A stretch of 64,000 nt of DNA. It comes from Agapanthus africanus (taxonomy: Eukaryota; Streptophyta; Magnoliopsida; Asparagales; Amaryllidaceae). A program made the translations under genes and the position numbers. This document shows, one piece after another, positions 47,373 through 59,590 of this stretch. The notes below the pieces were generated by a model. That model was given only the letters and a program-made list of their open reading frames with translations, did no database searches and had not been told where the DNA came from. Each line of letters begins with the position of its first letter. Positions within the stretch are counted from its first letter, which is position 1. The stretch covers positions 179,612,815 through 179,676,814 of the forward strand of contig JASDDO010000016.1 of the NCBI GenBank assembly GCA_030015575.1, read 5' to 3'.

Positions 47373-50265
47373 GTGTTTTCTTCTCTCTCTCTCCAGGTAG
47401 CGACCATATCACGCCTTAATCAAGATAATAATATGGATGTATTGACCGAACCCGCTTGTTATACTGAGCTGGGGAACGTTGGTCTTGCTCCAACTTATAA
47501 TTGTTATAAGACAGAGCAGGAAATTGGGGAATACCAGATTTCCCGTGCCGCCCAAACGAAGAAAGTGCATGCTGATGCATCTTCTTCGGGTGTGTTCATT
47601 ACAGAGAACTTTTTCTCAGTATCCTTTACGTCCTGGGTATGAGATACCGGATCAGGATCCCGCATATATAATCTGTTACATGGGCTGCAGAAAGGTTAAG
47701 AACTGAGAACGGGTGATAAGTTTCATGAGACAGAAAACGATGCAAGTGTTGCAACCAAGTCTGTTGGTCACTATCATCCTGTATTACCAGAATACATTGA
47801 TTCTGAACAAATGTTATTAGATACAGAACCTGATATACAACATCATATCAGTCTCTTTATTAGTAAAGAAAGGATATAATTTTGTATTGTTGGATAATGT
47901 TTTGAACATTTCCTATATTAAGAGTTGATCGGTCCAGGCACGTTATCTAAAAGCATAAACGTTCTAAATCAAACTACAGTTCTTAGTATACAGAACACAC
48001 ACAAGAGGAATAGTTCAGAAATGAACGAATCCTTCTTGAGGTATTGTAGACTAGGTCATATCAATGCGACCCGACTAGCTGAAGTTACATATAGATGCAT
48101 ATTTAAATTAGTTTGAATTTACATCTTGTGAAACTTGCCGTTCATGTTCAGAGATAAGATGACCACGGCTCTGTTTATTGGAAACAGAGAAAGAGTTAGT
48201 GAACTCTTGGGATTGATACATGCTGATGTATGAAGGTCCCCTGTCTACACATACCAAGACCGGTTCTTTGTACTTCATTACATTCACTGATGATCTCTCA
48301 AGATTCAGACATATGTTCCTGTTGAAACACAAGTCCGAAACTTTTAAGATAATCACTGAATATAAGTTAGAAGTAAAGAACCAAAAACGGGTATAAGTAT
48401 TATGTCCTTTGATGAGATCAAGGAGGAGAATACTAGAGCACGGAATTTCTGGAATGTTCTAAAGGAGAATGGGATTCTCTCTCGGCATTACTCCTCCGTA
48501 TACACCATAGCACGATGGTATATCGGGGTGGAGCAATAGCACCCTATATGATATGGTGTGCTCTATGATGAGTACTACTGACTTTCCTATTTCCTTTTGG
48601 GAGTTATGCACTTGAGAAGCTGCATACCTATTGAATAGGGTTCAAATCAAATCAGTTGTCTACCACTTCATATGTGATATGGAATGGGAAGAGCCCATAT
48701 CTTAAGTTTGTTAAGATTTGGAGTTGTCCGGCCTATGTCTCAAAAGAAAAATTCGGACAAGCTCGAGACAAAGTCAGATCTATGGAAGTTTGTTGGATTT
48801 CCCAAGCATACGCAAGGGAATATCTTCTACCTAACCGAGGAACAAAAATGTTTTGTTTCTCAACATGCCACCTTTGTGAAAAGGAATTTCTTGTGAAGAA
48901 ATTAGTGGTCATGAGGTAGAACTGGAAGGAGTTCCAGCTATACAAACTACAACAGATGATTTGATAGAACCAAAGGATTCAATAGTAACCAACGAACCTC
49001 AGCCTCTCCGCCGATCTAGTAGGGTTCCTCACCCACCTGAGAGATACTTCGGTTTCTCTATGACAGTGGGAGCGAGGATTGCATCATGAGATGATGACCT
49101 AACTAGTTTCGAGCTGGCCATCAGGAGTGGGACTCTGTAAGAATGGCTGGATGCTTATCGATCTGAGATGGAATCCTTATACACCAACAAAGTATGGACT
49201 TTGGTTGCCTTATCTGAAGGGTTAAATCCCCATCAGGAGCGAGTATATCTTGAGAAGATTACTTGGTGTACATGGAAAAGTTGAGACTTTCAAAAGCTAT
49301 GCTTAAGTCCATCCAGATCCTACATGCCACGGCTACATACCATGACTACGATATCTGGCGGTTGGGTGTCATGACTGCTTTTCTAAATGATGATTTGGAA
49401 GAGAGCGTCTATAAGTACACAGCCAGAGGGCTTCGCAGTCAGTGGGAGCAGCGGAAATGTGAGCAAGATGTTTTATGTGATAAATCAAGCATCGCGGAGT
49501 TGGAACATCTGTTTTGATGTAGTAGTCAAAGAGTTTGACTTCATCCAAATGGTAGATGAACCTTGTATATACAAAAGGTAGTAGGGAGTATGGTGGTGAT
49601 CCTCGTAGAGTACGTGGATGACATACTCTTGATAGGGAAGGAGTTTCCTATGCTACGCTCGGTCAATCTCCGCTTATCACAAGGATTCTCCATATAGGAT
49701 CATAGTGATACCTCCTGAATCCTGGATTTTGGATCTATGAGATAGATCTAATTGGATGTTATGATACTCACTAGTTGTAGTGAGATGGTATAAATAAATC
49801 TTGGGGAGAATCACTGGAAAGGTTCCAGGGTGATAAGGACGACTGAATGTCAGTCGCAGGCATTGTCTATACCCTCAGTGGAGGGACGGTATGTTGGAAG
49901 AGTTCCAAGCTAGATACCGTGACATACTAGACGATTAAAGGCAAGATACATCGTTACCAAGGATGCTACCAAAAAGATAGTCTGGATATATATATAAGTT
50001 CATGAGATGAACTTCGTTCCTACCATTGTATGACAATGGAGTTGTGGCTTTTGCCAAGGAACCCCCCGTCCCATCAGAAATCCAGATATAATTCTTAGGC
50101 AGTATCACCTGATCATATGGAGATGGTTGATCTCCAGGGAGATCGAGGTTAGGAGAGTAGACACAGAGGACTACAACGCGGATCCACTCACAAAAGCCTT
50201 TTTCCCAGTAGAGACATTTATGGGATGGTTGAGTATGAGATACTTCAACCACAGCTAATTGTTGG
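47373..50265 (+). pseudogene. Broken gag-less pol remnant, element D
   Basis: Opens at 47373 with the same short gag-less start as element 1 and hits TGA before DTGSGS (47640-47642). Integrase zinc and core pieces follow (47925-48360), then a stretch at about 48770-48915 that elements 1, C and F have lost. RT remains as SRSWNICFD and YVDDILLIGK across frames (49387-49700), then a short RNase H tail (about 50070-50260). Many stops and shifts; D is the least deleted F1 copy. Confidence 0.85.
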
Positions 50266-50290
50266 GTATGTGATACCACAACAGATGGCC

Positions 50291-50308
50291 CTAGTGCAAG
50301 TGGAAGAT
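50291..50308 (+). promoter_or_regulatory. Polypurine tract of element D
   Basis: CTAGTGCAAGTGGAAGAT, with one G-to-A change against the other copies. Confidence 0.8.
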
Positions 50309-52458
50309 TGTTAGTTATATGTATGCCCTAGAGGCCATTACTGTACATACGATGTATATTATAATGGATGCTTGGACATATATAGGGAGGACTTTCTTGC
50401 TCAACATGATAGTACGCTATCTGGTTGTACTTTATCTTAACATGTACTCTGATTGTCTCTATGTTACATGTTGATAAAGCCCTTAGGATATGTACTCGAC
50501 TACTAGGACTATGATGAGATCATACTAGTGGGGCCACGGTAGTCGATGAGTACATCCTATAACTGTTCCTAGTCGAGGGTGTATCGAGACAGGGCATCGA
50601 TACACCAGAGTAGACTAGCGTATACGTATCTTGACCCATATGATGGGCGAAGGATGATCCCATATCCATCGGTGTTTGACATCAAGGATGGTGTACGGGT
50701 GCTCAGTAGAGACTGGGTACACTGGACGGACTCGCCGAGAACTCCCAGATGGTATTATACCTCACGTCAGATGGCAGTTCTCCGGTGACACTGGTACAGA
50801 GTAGTCTGTTGATCCGAGATCGTCATAGAGTCTTGTGTGATTCCCACTATGCTTTGACTTCCATCATACCACGTCCAAGAGGGCATGCATAAAGGTGGCT
50901 TTTGGGTACAGTCCCGAATCACATGGAGGCAATGAGCGATAGGAGGGGATTCATCTCTCCCGGTATAGGGAGTTGATGTTGCGCTGTGTTCGATTGGCTA
51001 TAACCGGAAATCCCTGGCCAGGGTTGCTGAGATTTACTGGTAAGTGTTATCAGTAGTTTCTTGAACTGTTATAGACCTCATATCGACACGACTTATCGAG
51101 CTACTGGGGTCTGACGTTTACCACCCCTAGGCGAGATATGCGACATATCAGACGACGAGACCGGACTGTACGGGAGTGTTACTGATTGGATTCACAGGAG
51201 AATGTACAGGCTTGCTTGTTAATCTTCTGAGCGCTCAATACCTGGGTGGCTGTTACGTTTAGCTGACCGCTTGCAGCTTGTGGGTGTTTGATATGATCAT
51301 CACCTACTGCCGGCGTATTGACGATTCTTTAGAGTCCTACACAGAGGTTTCTTGGCTCATGCAAAATGGAGTAGGAGCACATATGTGATATGTGCGGTAC
51401 TGAGGATAATGCGGTATGTGATACCGTATTGGATTCTCGCGATATGAGATATCGACCGGGTATATGTGATATAGCCGGGTCATCGTATTAGTCGGTTATA
51501 TGCGATATAGCCGGATTGTCGGATCAAGTGTTGATTCGATAATTTAATGTATAATAATATATATGATATATTAAATTACATTAACTAATATTAGCTCACT
51601 AAAAGATTCATTTTCTCACGGGATAATACATTGATATATATACGATATATGTTAATTGTATTATTTTCTATTATTACAAAATATATTGTATATGTGATAT
51701 ATAATATTGTAACATGTTAGGGTTACAAATTTAACAATGGTTTAGGGTTTAAACTTGGTTAGGGTTTGGATTAGGGTTAGCTTTTGCATGAAGCTTCTAT
51801 GAAGCTTCATGAAGCTTTGACTTTGTTTTTAGCTAGATATTTTGTTAACCCAATCCAAACCATTAACTCTAGTCAATTCTCTACATGGGTTAACTCCTTC
51901 ATGCTTAACCCTTGGTTAGATTTGTAACCACTACAATAATTCATTATTCATCACAAAAGGATTATTCATTCTTCTTCTTCCTTGAGTTCCTTCTTGAAAA
52001 ATCTTTCTAGTTTTGCTTTTGTGATGAAAGTGAGTGAGAAAAAGATTATAAATGAGAGAAAAAATCCTACTTCATCATCCTCATCTATCCTTGCCATTTA
52101 GATGAGGGTGTTCACATCATTTCATGAGTGATAGCTTGTGTTAACGAAACTTCAAGGTAGATCATCTATGTTATCGAAGATCGGAAGTAAGACTGCATCT
52201 TTCTCTTCGTGAAGCCTCTCGAGAGTCTGGAACACGATGATCGCAGCGAAGGGACCACAACACGGAACTTAAGAAGTGAAGGACCAGATCTACAAAGGTT
52301 GTAATCCCTCTCACTTAGTGTTAAAGTGTTTAACATGTTAGTTTTCGCCTAAACCCTAGTTTAAAGATCCGGCTTTGGGTTGTTCGGCGCGGCTAAAATT
52401 TTAATCGGGCATGGTTGATGCCTCGTAGACCCTTGTGCGCGTGTCTAGCAACCCTACA
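50309..52458 (+). repeat. 3' LTR of element D
   Basis: Length 2150 bp, TGTTAGTTATATG to AGCAACCCTACA; the shorter length largely reflects fewer ATGAAGCTTC units. Confidence 0.92.
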
Positions 52459-55207
52459 GAAGGTATGCAATCTTATTGCAAATTTCAACACTTGAAATCC
52501 CCGATAATGTTTTACCCCGAGCGATCTATGACCTTGACAAGGTCAACCAATCATAGACCGCAAGTCAAGTTCAACCCGTCATTTCCCGATTGAATTAAAC
52601 CCACCAGCACGACCCTTGGCTAAGGTCAACAAAGTCGCACGACTACCCTAACTCAATCACATCATATGATTTTGCAGATAAGCATAAATAACTACCGCAC
52701 ACTACGCCTTGACAAGGTCAACAAACGCAGCACGAATACTATGAAGTACTTATCTGAAATGGCGGAGGGCTACGACAGGTTTTTAAGAAAACCCTTTGCG
52801 TAATGAACTTGATATAGTTGTAGAATCAAATGATTTAAATGGAGTGTTTTTGATGCCTTTGCTAGTTTCGCTAAAGAGGTCACTCCTGGTGAAGGGATCG
52901 TCGGCTCTTTCCTTATCGAATAAGGTGCAGGATATTCACAATACCACTATGCTAAGAAAGAACTAGAAAAGCAATCAAAAGACAAAACCGAGGGTTGTAG
53001 CATCTGCCAGTTATTGCTAAAGAGGTCACTCCCGGTGAAGGGATCTCGGCTCTTTCCTTATCGAATAAGGTGCGGGATGTTCTACAAGGAACACCGCTAT
53101 GCAAAGCAACAACTAGAGCTACATGTTTTTGAAAATTCGATTCCACAACATCTTTAGGTTTCTTTTATTTCATTAATCTCATTAATGAAGTCCCATCATA
53201 TAAGTTTACCTAAACATCACAGATAAATACAACGTATGCTTATGCCATCCGCATTCGCCTCGATGTCCCCTCGTGCACCGTTAGGATAGGTAACTAACGG
53301 CAGAATGGGGCAGTGCTAGCGCAGGTGTAAAACATAAGCAACGTCTATATAATATATCACATATACTATATCCTGTATTCATCTCATCAATATATCAAAT
53401 GATTACATCACAGATATCGCAGGAAAAGAAACATATGAAATATTGGATATAGTAGGAGGTCCGTGTTTTATTGCGAGCCTGTATAAAACACGGATTCCAC
53501 GGTCGTGATGAATAGCCAATCCCACACCCCTAGACCCCTACGAGAGCAGTAAGCAACCCTACCAATTCTAGAGTTAGGACACCCGGTCTCGACTCCTCGA
53601 GATGGTCTCCCACTGGACCCTAGAACCCAGTTACTTGTGCTCCCCGCCTTGGGTCTATCCTAATGCGGAAAAGTAAATAATATACAATGGTGACATCATC
53701 CTCAACCCGGAAGGGCCCCAATAAAAGAATATTACATACAATGAATTTTACATGAATGAAAATAAAAACCCTCATCTCACATAAAACCCCAGGCTATTCA
53801 AAACACGACGATCCAATATAACATATCACAACAACACATAACATCACATGTCATCAACGTAAGTAAATATGCGTATCCCAATTGTCGTTGATGTATAGCA
53901 ACGAAACCGGTGATACACCACATATTACACTTACGGTCGCAGAAAAGAAAGTGTAAAACTACAACAGTTGGAATCAGCAACCTCCTTAGACATCGCATGC
54001 CTAACCAAATGAATTCCTCAGATATCGCATGCATAACAATTATAAACCCCGCATTTTAGTCTTAATATCAAAAACACTTTTCAATATCAAGTCGGGAAAT
54101 TCAACAAGATTCCCGACATCCTGATCGAATGCTCGTCGGAAACATTAGTAGACGGCCGCACCCCCCGATGCCGTCGACGAAGTGCACTATGGCGGAACAT
54201 CGCTGCCGCGAGCACCCGAACGGATGCTTTTGGCGACGGGGTTCTCCTACAGTCACTTGGTCGGGGCTATGGGGCGTGGCTATCTATTAAGTTTACCCGG
54301 CAAGTATCCGCATACGCTACGTGATTGCGACGGACTTTTGATCGCATCAAAACCCCATGGCAACCGATCAAATGATTAAAGTGCTAGATTTATAACATTC
54401 AAATTAGTTATCTCATAACTACATGTGGATTCCAAATATTGTATCACATTACAGAAAAAGCTAGACGATGTTAAACATTCCGATCGAATCAACAAACACC
54501 CAAAATTTCCCTAAATGCTCAACACTTGAACTTAGTTTAAAAGCATCCATCACATGTCACAGTACCAATGGTCTAGCCGTAGAAGGGTCAAACTAACGCC
54601 TCACTTGTGGTACCGCTAAACCATCACAAACCCTATGGTTTAGTGACAGTTTTGACGGTCACAAAATCGAGTTAAGGTTTCGTTCTTCTAGTGGGTCCAC
54701 CGCGTTACTTGCACGATATTTGAATGTTCTTTAACTAAGGAAAAATCCAACACTTGGAAATTTTCCGACAGGGGAAAAAGTGAGTTATTGATATCCGTTC
54801 GAAATTTTTAACACTGTCTAAACAATCAAGAAACTAAGCTAGAACTACGAATACGAAACACTCTGAATTACCTTTTGAGTAAATAAACATCTCATGCAAA
54901 TTTAGCAAAAATAAACAACACCAAAAATACCAAACCCCAGAGACTTGAATATGATCCAAACCAGGAGCCCAGAATACACTGGGGGGCCGGCATGCTCGGA
55001 TTTCTTGGCCATGTGCTCGGCCAAAATCCGAGCAGGGGGGGTGGGGTTTGGGCCATGTTCATAATGTATCTCATACAATCTTCTGCACATGTTTGAAAAA
55101 TTTTCAGAGCTCATTTATAATTCAACAGAAACTAGGGTTTGATATCGGCTGTTTCGGAGTTGTTTCGGTTTCGTAATCCTACACTTATCCTTCTAATTCT
55201 CTAGCAA
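52459..55207 (-). mobile_element. Fragment E: leader of a minus-strand F1-like element
   Basis: Begins in the middle of a leader (GAAGGTATGCAATC, as at 41500 of C) and runs to a primer site. It holds a triple array (52521-52561, 52607-52640, 52702-52730), the tandem repeat (about 52850-53125) and the PBS-proximal hairpin (54993-55034). Everything from pol to the 3' LTR is missing, cut exactly at the end of element D. It is more diverged than 1, C, D and F. Confidence 0.8.
54993..55034 (-). other. PBS-proximal hairpin, fragment E
   Basis: TGCTCGGATTTCTTGGCC and GGCCAAAATCCGAGCA pair apart from a small bulge. The sequence has nothing in common with the GCGGAAC hairpins of the other F1 copies, but the position and the inverted-repeat form are the same. 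Confidence 0.75.
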
Positions 55208-55221
55208 GACTCTGATACCAC
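55208..55221 (-). promoter_or_regulatory. Primer-binding site of fragment E
   Basis: GACTCTGATACCAC, one base off the usual GGCTCTGATACCAC. Confidence 0.8.
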
Positions 55222-56088
55222 TATTGGGATACCTACAACAGCAGCAAGGTTTCGGGAGGCATCATCCATGCCAAGTTAAAAATTTTCCATTATAGATAAC
55301 CCTAAACCTAGGATCTTAACTAGAGAATCAAACCAAACTAACATGTTAAACACTTTAACATCTAAGAGTTAGGGATTACAACCTTTGTAGTCCGTTCCTT
55401 CGCTTCATTAGCTCCGTGTTGAGGTCCCTTCGCTGCGATCATCAAGTACCTGGACTCTTGATAGGCTCCATGAAGAGAATGATGCATCTTGCTTGAAGTC
55501 TTCACTAATCCAAGATGATCTACCTTGAAGAATCTCAAACTCAAGCTCTTGCTTCACTAATCAAGTATTAGTAAAGAAAACACCCTAATCTAAGTGGCTA
55601 GAATAGATGAGGATGATGAAGTAGGAATTTTGAACTCTTTTATTTTCTTTATCTCACTTAAAATCATCACAAACCCAAAAGCTAGTGAAGCTTTTCAAGA
55701 GGAAGAAGAAGAAGAAAATCTTTTTGTGATGAATAATGAAATGTTGTGAGGTTAGAATTGCAACCATGGGTTAAAGATGACATCCTTAACCCTTGTATAG
55801 ACTTAACCACTTGCTATGGTTAGAGTTAGGTCAACAAATATCTTAAGGATGACAAAAAGGGTGGACAAAGTCAAAGAAGCCTACATGCTTCCATCAACTA
55901 TGACTAATTCCAAAATTTTGTATTTCCTTAATAATAATCATAAACCCTAATCTAACCCTAGCATGGTTCAAGTCTCATAAACACTAGTTGCAATTGTAAC
56001 CCTAACATGTTACAATATTATATATCACATATACAATATTTTGTAACAAAAGAAAATAATACAATTAACATATATCACATATATATCA
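55222..56088 (-). repeat. LTR of fragment E, partial
   Basis: Homologous to the sense 3' half of F1 LTRs (reverse orientation), starting TATTGGGATACC, so its terminal CA has decayed. It is interrupted at 56089 by LTR G at a point where the native sequence would read ATATATCAATGTATTACC. Confidence 0.8.
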
Positions 56089-57070
56089 TGTAGGGTTACT
56101 AGGCACACTCAAGAGGTTCCACAAGGCATCTACCTTGCCAAATTCAAATTTTATGTGCCTAACAACTTTATGCAAGATCGTTAACTAGAGATTAGGCGAA
56201 ACGAAAAGCTAGCAAACTACTTTGCTAACAAGTGAAAGGGATTACAACCTTTGTAGATCCGGTCCTCCACTTTTTTAGCTCCGTGTTGACGTCCCTCCGC
56301 TGCGATCATCGGAATCCTGGACTCAAGTGATGGTTTTGTCGGAGAAATAATCAGGCTAGGTCGTTGACTTCGAGGCCGAAGATGATCTACGTCGGGGAGA
56401 CTCAAACTCAAGCCATTCCTTCACTTGGTCAAAAAATTTGTGAAGAGAACACCCTATACTACATGGAAAGTAGTAGAGGATGAATAAATAGGAAGTGGGT
56501 TCACTTTAGAATTGGATTTCTCACTTTTTTTCTCATGGCACCATTGGAGCTAGCAAGCTTTTGTGAGCTTGATGAAGGAGAAGAAGAAGAAAAAAATTAT
56601 TTCTCCAAATGAAAACTTATCCAATAAATAATGGCACCATGGTTGAGTTAAGCCCTCATGCTTAACTCATGTAGAGAATTAACCAAAGCATTAGGTTAAG
56701 GGTTGGGTTAACTAATATCTTATACAAATGACAAAAGAGTTGACTTTGTCAATGTTTATCAAGCTTCATGAAGCTTGATAACTTTGACCAAAGTCACACT
56801 CTTTTGTTATATGCTAGGAAAATAGTAAACCCTAATTTAACCTTGATTTGGTTCAAGTCTCATACACTCAACTTGTTTGTATCATCAAGCATGATACAAA
56901 CATGTACACTTGCATATATCACATATAAACAATATGCACATTCAAGTGAGAAAATCAATCTTAAGTGAACCAATACTAGTTAATGTAAATTAATACATCA
57001 AATATATAATTATACATTAAATCATTAAATCAACACTTGATTTAACGATCCGGACATATCGCATATAACC
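56089..57070 (-). repeat. LTR fragment G
   Basis: Starts TGTAGGGTTACTAGG and resembles the solo LTR 5444-7670 (about 6600-7670) rather than element 1. It breaks off at CGCATATAACC, where another LTR end begins. Confidence 0.8.
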
Positions 57071-57179
57071 TGTAAGTGCACGGCGGCGGCCCGGCCTCCA
57101 TCCCGAGGCCAAATGCGGAAGCGATGGTTAACTTTAATTTTTCTTGAACCGGCACCACCGCGCACTATAACCCGGATCG
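57071..57179 (-). repeat. End of a third LTR type (H), 109 bp
   Basis: Starts TGTAAGTGC, then a hairpin GGCCTC/GAGGCC, then GCGGAAGCGATGG. The plan copies the F2 LTR end (TGTAAGTCG, hairpin CCCC/GGGG, GCGGAA), but the sequence differs. Cut by element F at 57180. Confidence 0.5.
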
Positions 57180-59347
57180 TGTTAGTTATATGTATGCCCT
57201 AGAGGCCATTACTGTACATACGATGTATATTGTAGTGGATGCTTGGACATATATAGGGAGGACTTTCTTGCTCGACATGATAGTATGCTATCTGGTTGTA
57301 CTTTATCTTAACATGTACTCTGATTGTCTCTATATTACATGTTGATAAAGCCCTTAGGATATGTACTCGACTACTGGGACTATGATGAGATCATACTAGT
57401 GGGGCCACGGTAGTCGACGAGTACATCCTATAACTGTTCCTAGTCGAGGGTGTATCGAGACAGGGCATCGATACACCAGAGTAGACTAGCGTATACGCAT
57501 CTTGACCCATATGATGAGCGATGGATGATCCCATATCCATCGGTGTGTGACATCAAGGATGGTGTACGGGTGCTCAGTAGAGACTGGGTACACTGGACGG
57601 ACTCGCCGAGAACTCCCAGATGGTATTATACCATACGTCAGATGGCAGTTCTCCGGTGACACTGGTACAGAGTAGTCTGTTGACCCGAGATCGTCATAGA
57701 GTCTTGTGTGATTCCCACTGTGCTTTGATTTCCATCATACCACGTCCAAGAGGACGTGCAAAAAGGTGGCTTTTGGGTACAGTCCCGAATCACATGGAGG
57801 CAATGAGCGATAGGAGGGGATTCGTCTCTCCCGGTATAGGGAGTTGATGTTGTGCTGTGTTCGATTGGCTATAACCGGAAATCCCTGGCCAGGGTTGCTG
57901 AGATTTACTGGTAAGTGTTATCAGTAGTTTCTCGAACTGTTATAGACCTTATATCGACACGACTTATCGAGCTACTGGGGTCTGACGTTTACCACCCCTA
58001 GGCGAGATATGCGACATATCAGACGACGAGACCGGACTGTACGGGAGTGTTACTGTTTGGATTCACAGGAGAATGTACAAGCTTGCTTGTTGATCTTCTG
58101 AGCGCTCAATACCTGGGTAGCTGTTACGTTTAGCTGACCGCTTGCAGCTTGTGGGTGTTTGATATGATCATCACCTACTGCCGGCGTATTGACGATTCTT
58201 TAGAGTCCTACACAGAGGTTTCTTGGCTCAGGCAAAACGGAGTAGGAGCACATATGTGATATGTGCGGGACCGAGGATAATGCGATATGAGATACCGTAT
58301 TCTATTCTCGCGATATATGATATCAGCCGGGTCATCGGATCAAGTGTTGATTCGATGAATCGGTACGGATAAATATTAGTTGGTTATATGCGATATAGCC
58401 GGATTGTCGGATCAAGTGTTGATTCGATAATTTAATGTATAATAATATATATGATATATTAAATTACATTATCTAATATTTGCTCACTAAAAGATTCTTT
58501 TTCTCACTCGGGTAATACATTGATATATATGCGATATATGTTAATTGTATTATTTTATTTGGTTACAATAAATATTATATATGTGATATATAATATTGTA
58601 ACATGATATGATAAATAATGCAACATGTTTAGTAGAGATTAAACAAGATTAGGGTTTGATTTGGGTTAATGATTTCTAGATGATTCTAGAAGGTTTTGTT
58701 TTGTCATGGAAAAGATATTTACTTATGACTCATTCTTAACTCAACCCAAACCCTAACTCTTGGTTAATTCTCTACAATGGTTAAGTCAACCATGGTTGCA
58801 TAATTCATCATTATCTCCTTTGCATTATTCATGACAAAAGGAATTCAATCATTATTCATCTTCTTCTTCCTTCATTCTTTTCATGGAAAAGCTTTCTAGT
58901 TTTTTCTAAGTGATGAATAAATATGAGAAAAAGATAAATAAAGAGAGCAAAAATCCTACTTCATCATCCTCATCTTCCCTTGCCCTTTAGATGAGGGTGT
59001 TCACATCATTTCATGAGTGTTAGCTTGTGTTAACGAAACTTCAAGGTAGATCATCTTAGTATCGAAGATCGGAAGCAAAGGATGCATCTTTCTCTTCGTG
59101 GAACCTCTCGAGAGTCCGGAACCCGATGATCGCAGCGAAGGGACCACAACACGGAGCATATGAAGTGAAGGACCGGATCTACAAAGGTTGTAATCCCTCT
59201 CACTTAGTGTTAAAGTGTTTAGCATGTTAGTTTTCGCCTAATCTCTAGTTTAAAGATCCGTATTCGGGTTGTACGGCACGGCTAATTTTTTAATCGGGCA
59301 TGGTTGATGCCTCGTAGATCCTTGTGCGTGTGCCTAGCAACCCTACA
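57180..59347 (+). repeat. 5' LTR of element F
   Basis: Length 2168 bp, TGTTAGTTATATG to AGCAACCCTACA. Confidence 0.93.
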
Positions 59348-59361
59348 GTGGTATCAGAGCC
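59348..59361 (+). promoter_or_regulatory. Primer-binding site of element F
   Basis: GTGGTATCAGAGCC directly after the LTR. Confidence 0.9.
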
Positions 59362-59549
59362 AAGCTAGAGCTTTAGGCGAAGTCTAGGCGAAGTTTAAAG
59401 TCCGATCGAACCCGGAAAACCCGATATACCCTAGTTTCTGGAAATTTTTCAAAACTGTGGTTTTTTCCAAATTAAAAATATCCAAAAATTACAGCAGAGA
59501 ATTGTAAGCAATACTGTGAAGCACGTGCGCGTGATTCCACCAAAGCGCG

Positions 59550-59590
59550 GCGGAACCGCGGCACAAGCATGGCTTGTGCGGCGGTTCCGC
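59550..59590 (+). other. PBS-proximal GC-rich hairpin, element F
   Basis: Outer GCGGAACCGCG pairs with 59580-59590 with one mismatch; inner GCACAAGC pairs perfectly with GCTTGTGC (59572-59579), loop ATG. The inner arm differs from those of C and D. Confidence 0.8.

Larger units (their letters stand above)
32562..52458 (+). mobile_element. F1 element D, 5' end cut, split by element C
   Basis: D consists of the last 1611 bp of its 5' LTR (32562-34172), internal sequence 34173-36185 and 46359-50308, and a complete 3' LTR (50309-52458). Both LTRs share D-specific variants (GGGACTGAGGATAATGCGG, the GGCCGGGTATATGTG block, ATGAAGCTTC repeats) absent from element 1. So the 5' LTR remnant belongs to D and not to element 1. 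The right flank is GAAGG inside fragment E; the left flank is lost. Confidence 0.9.
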
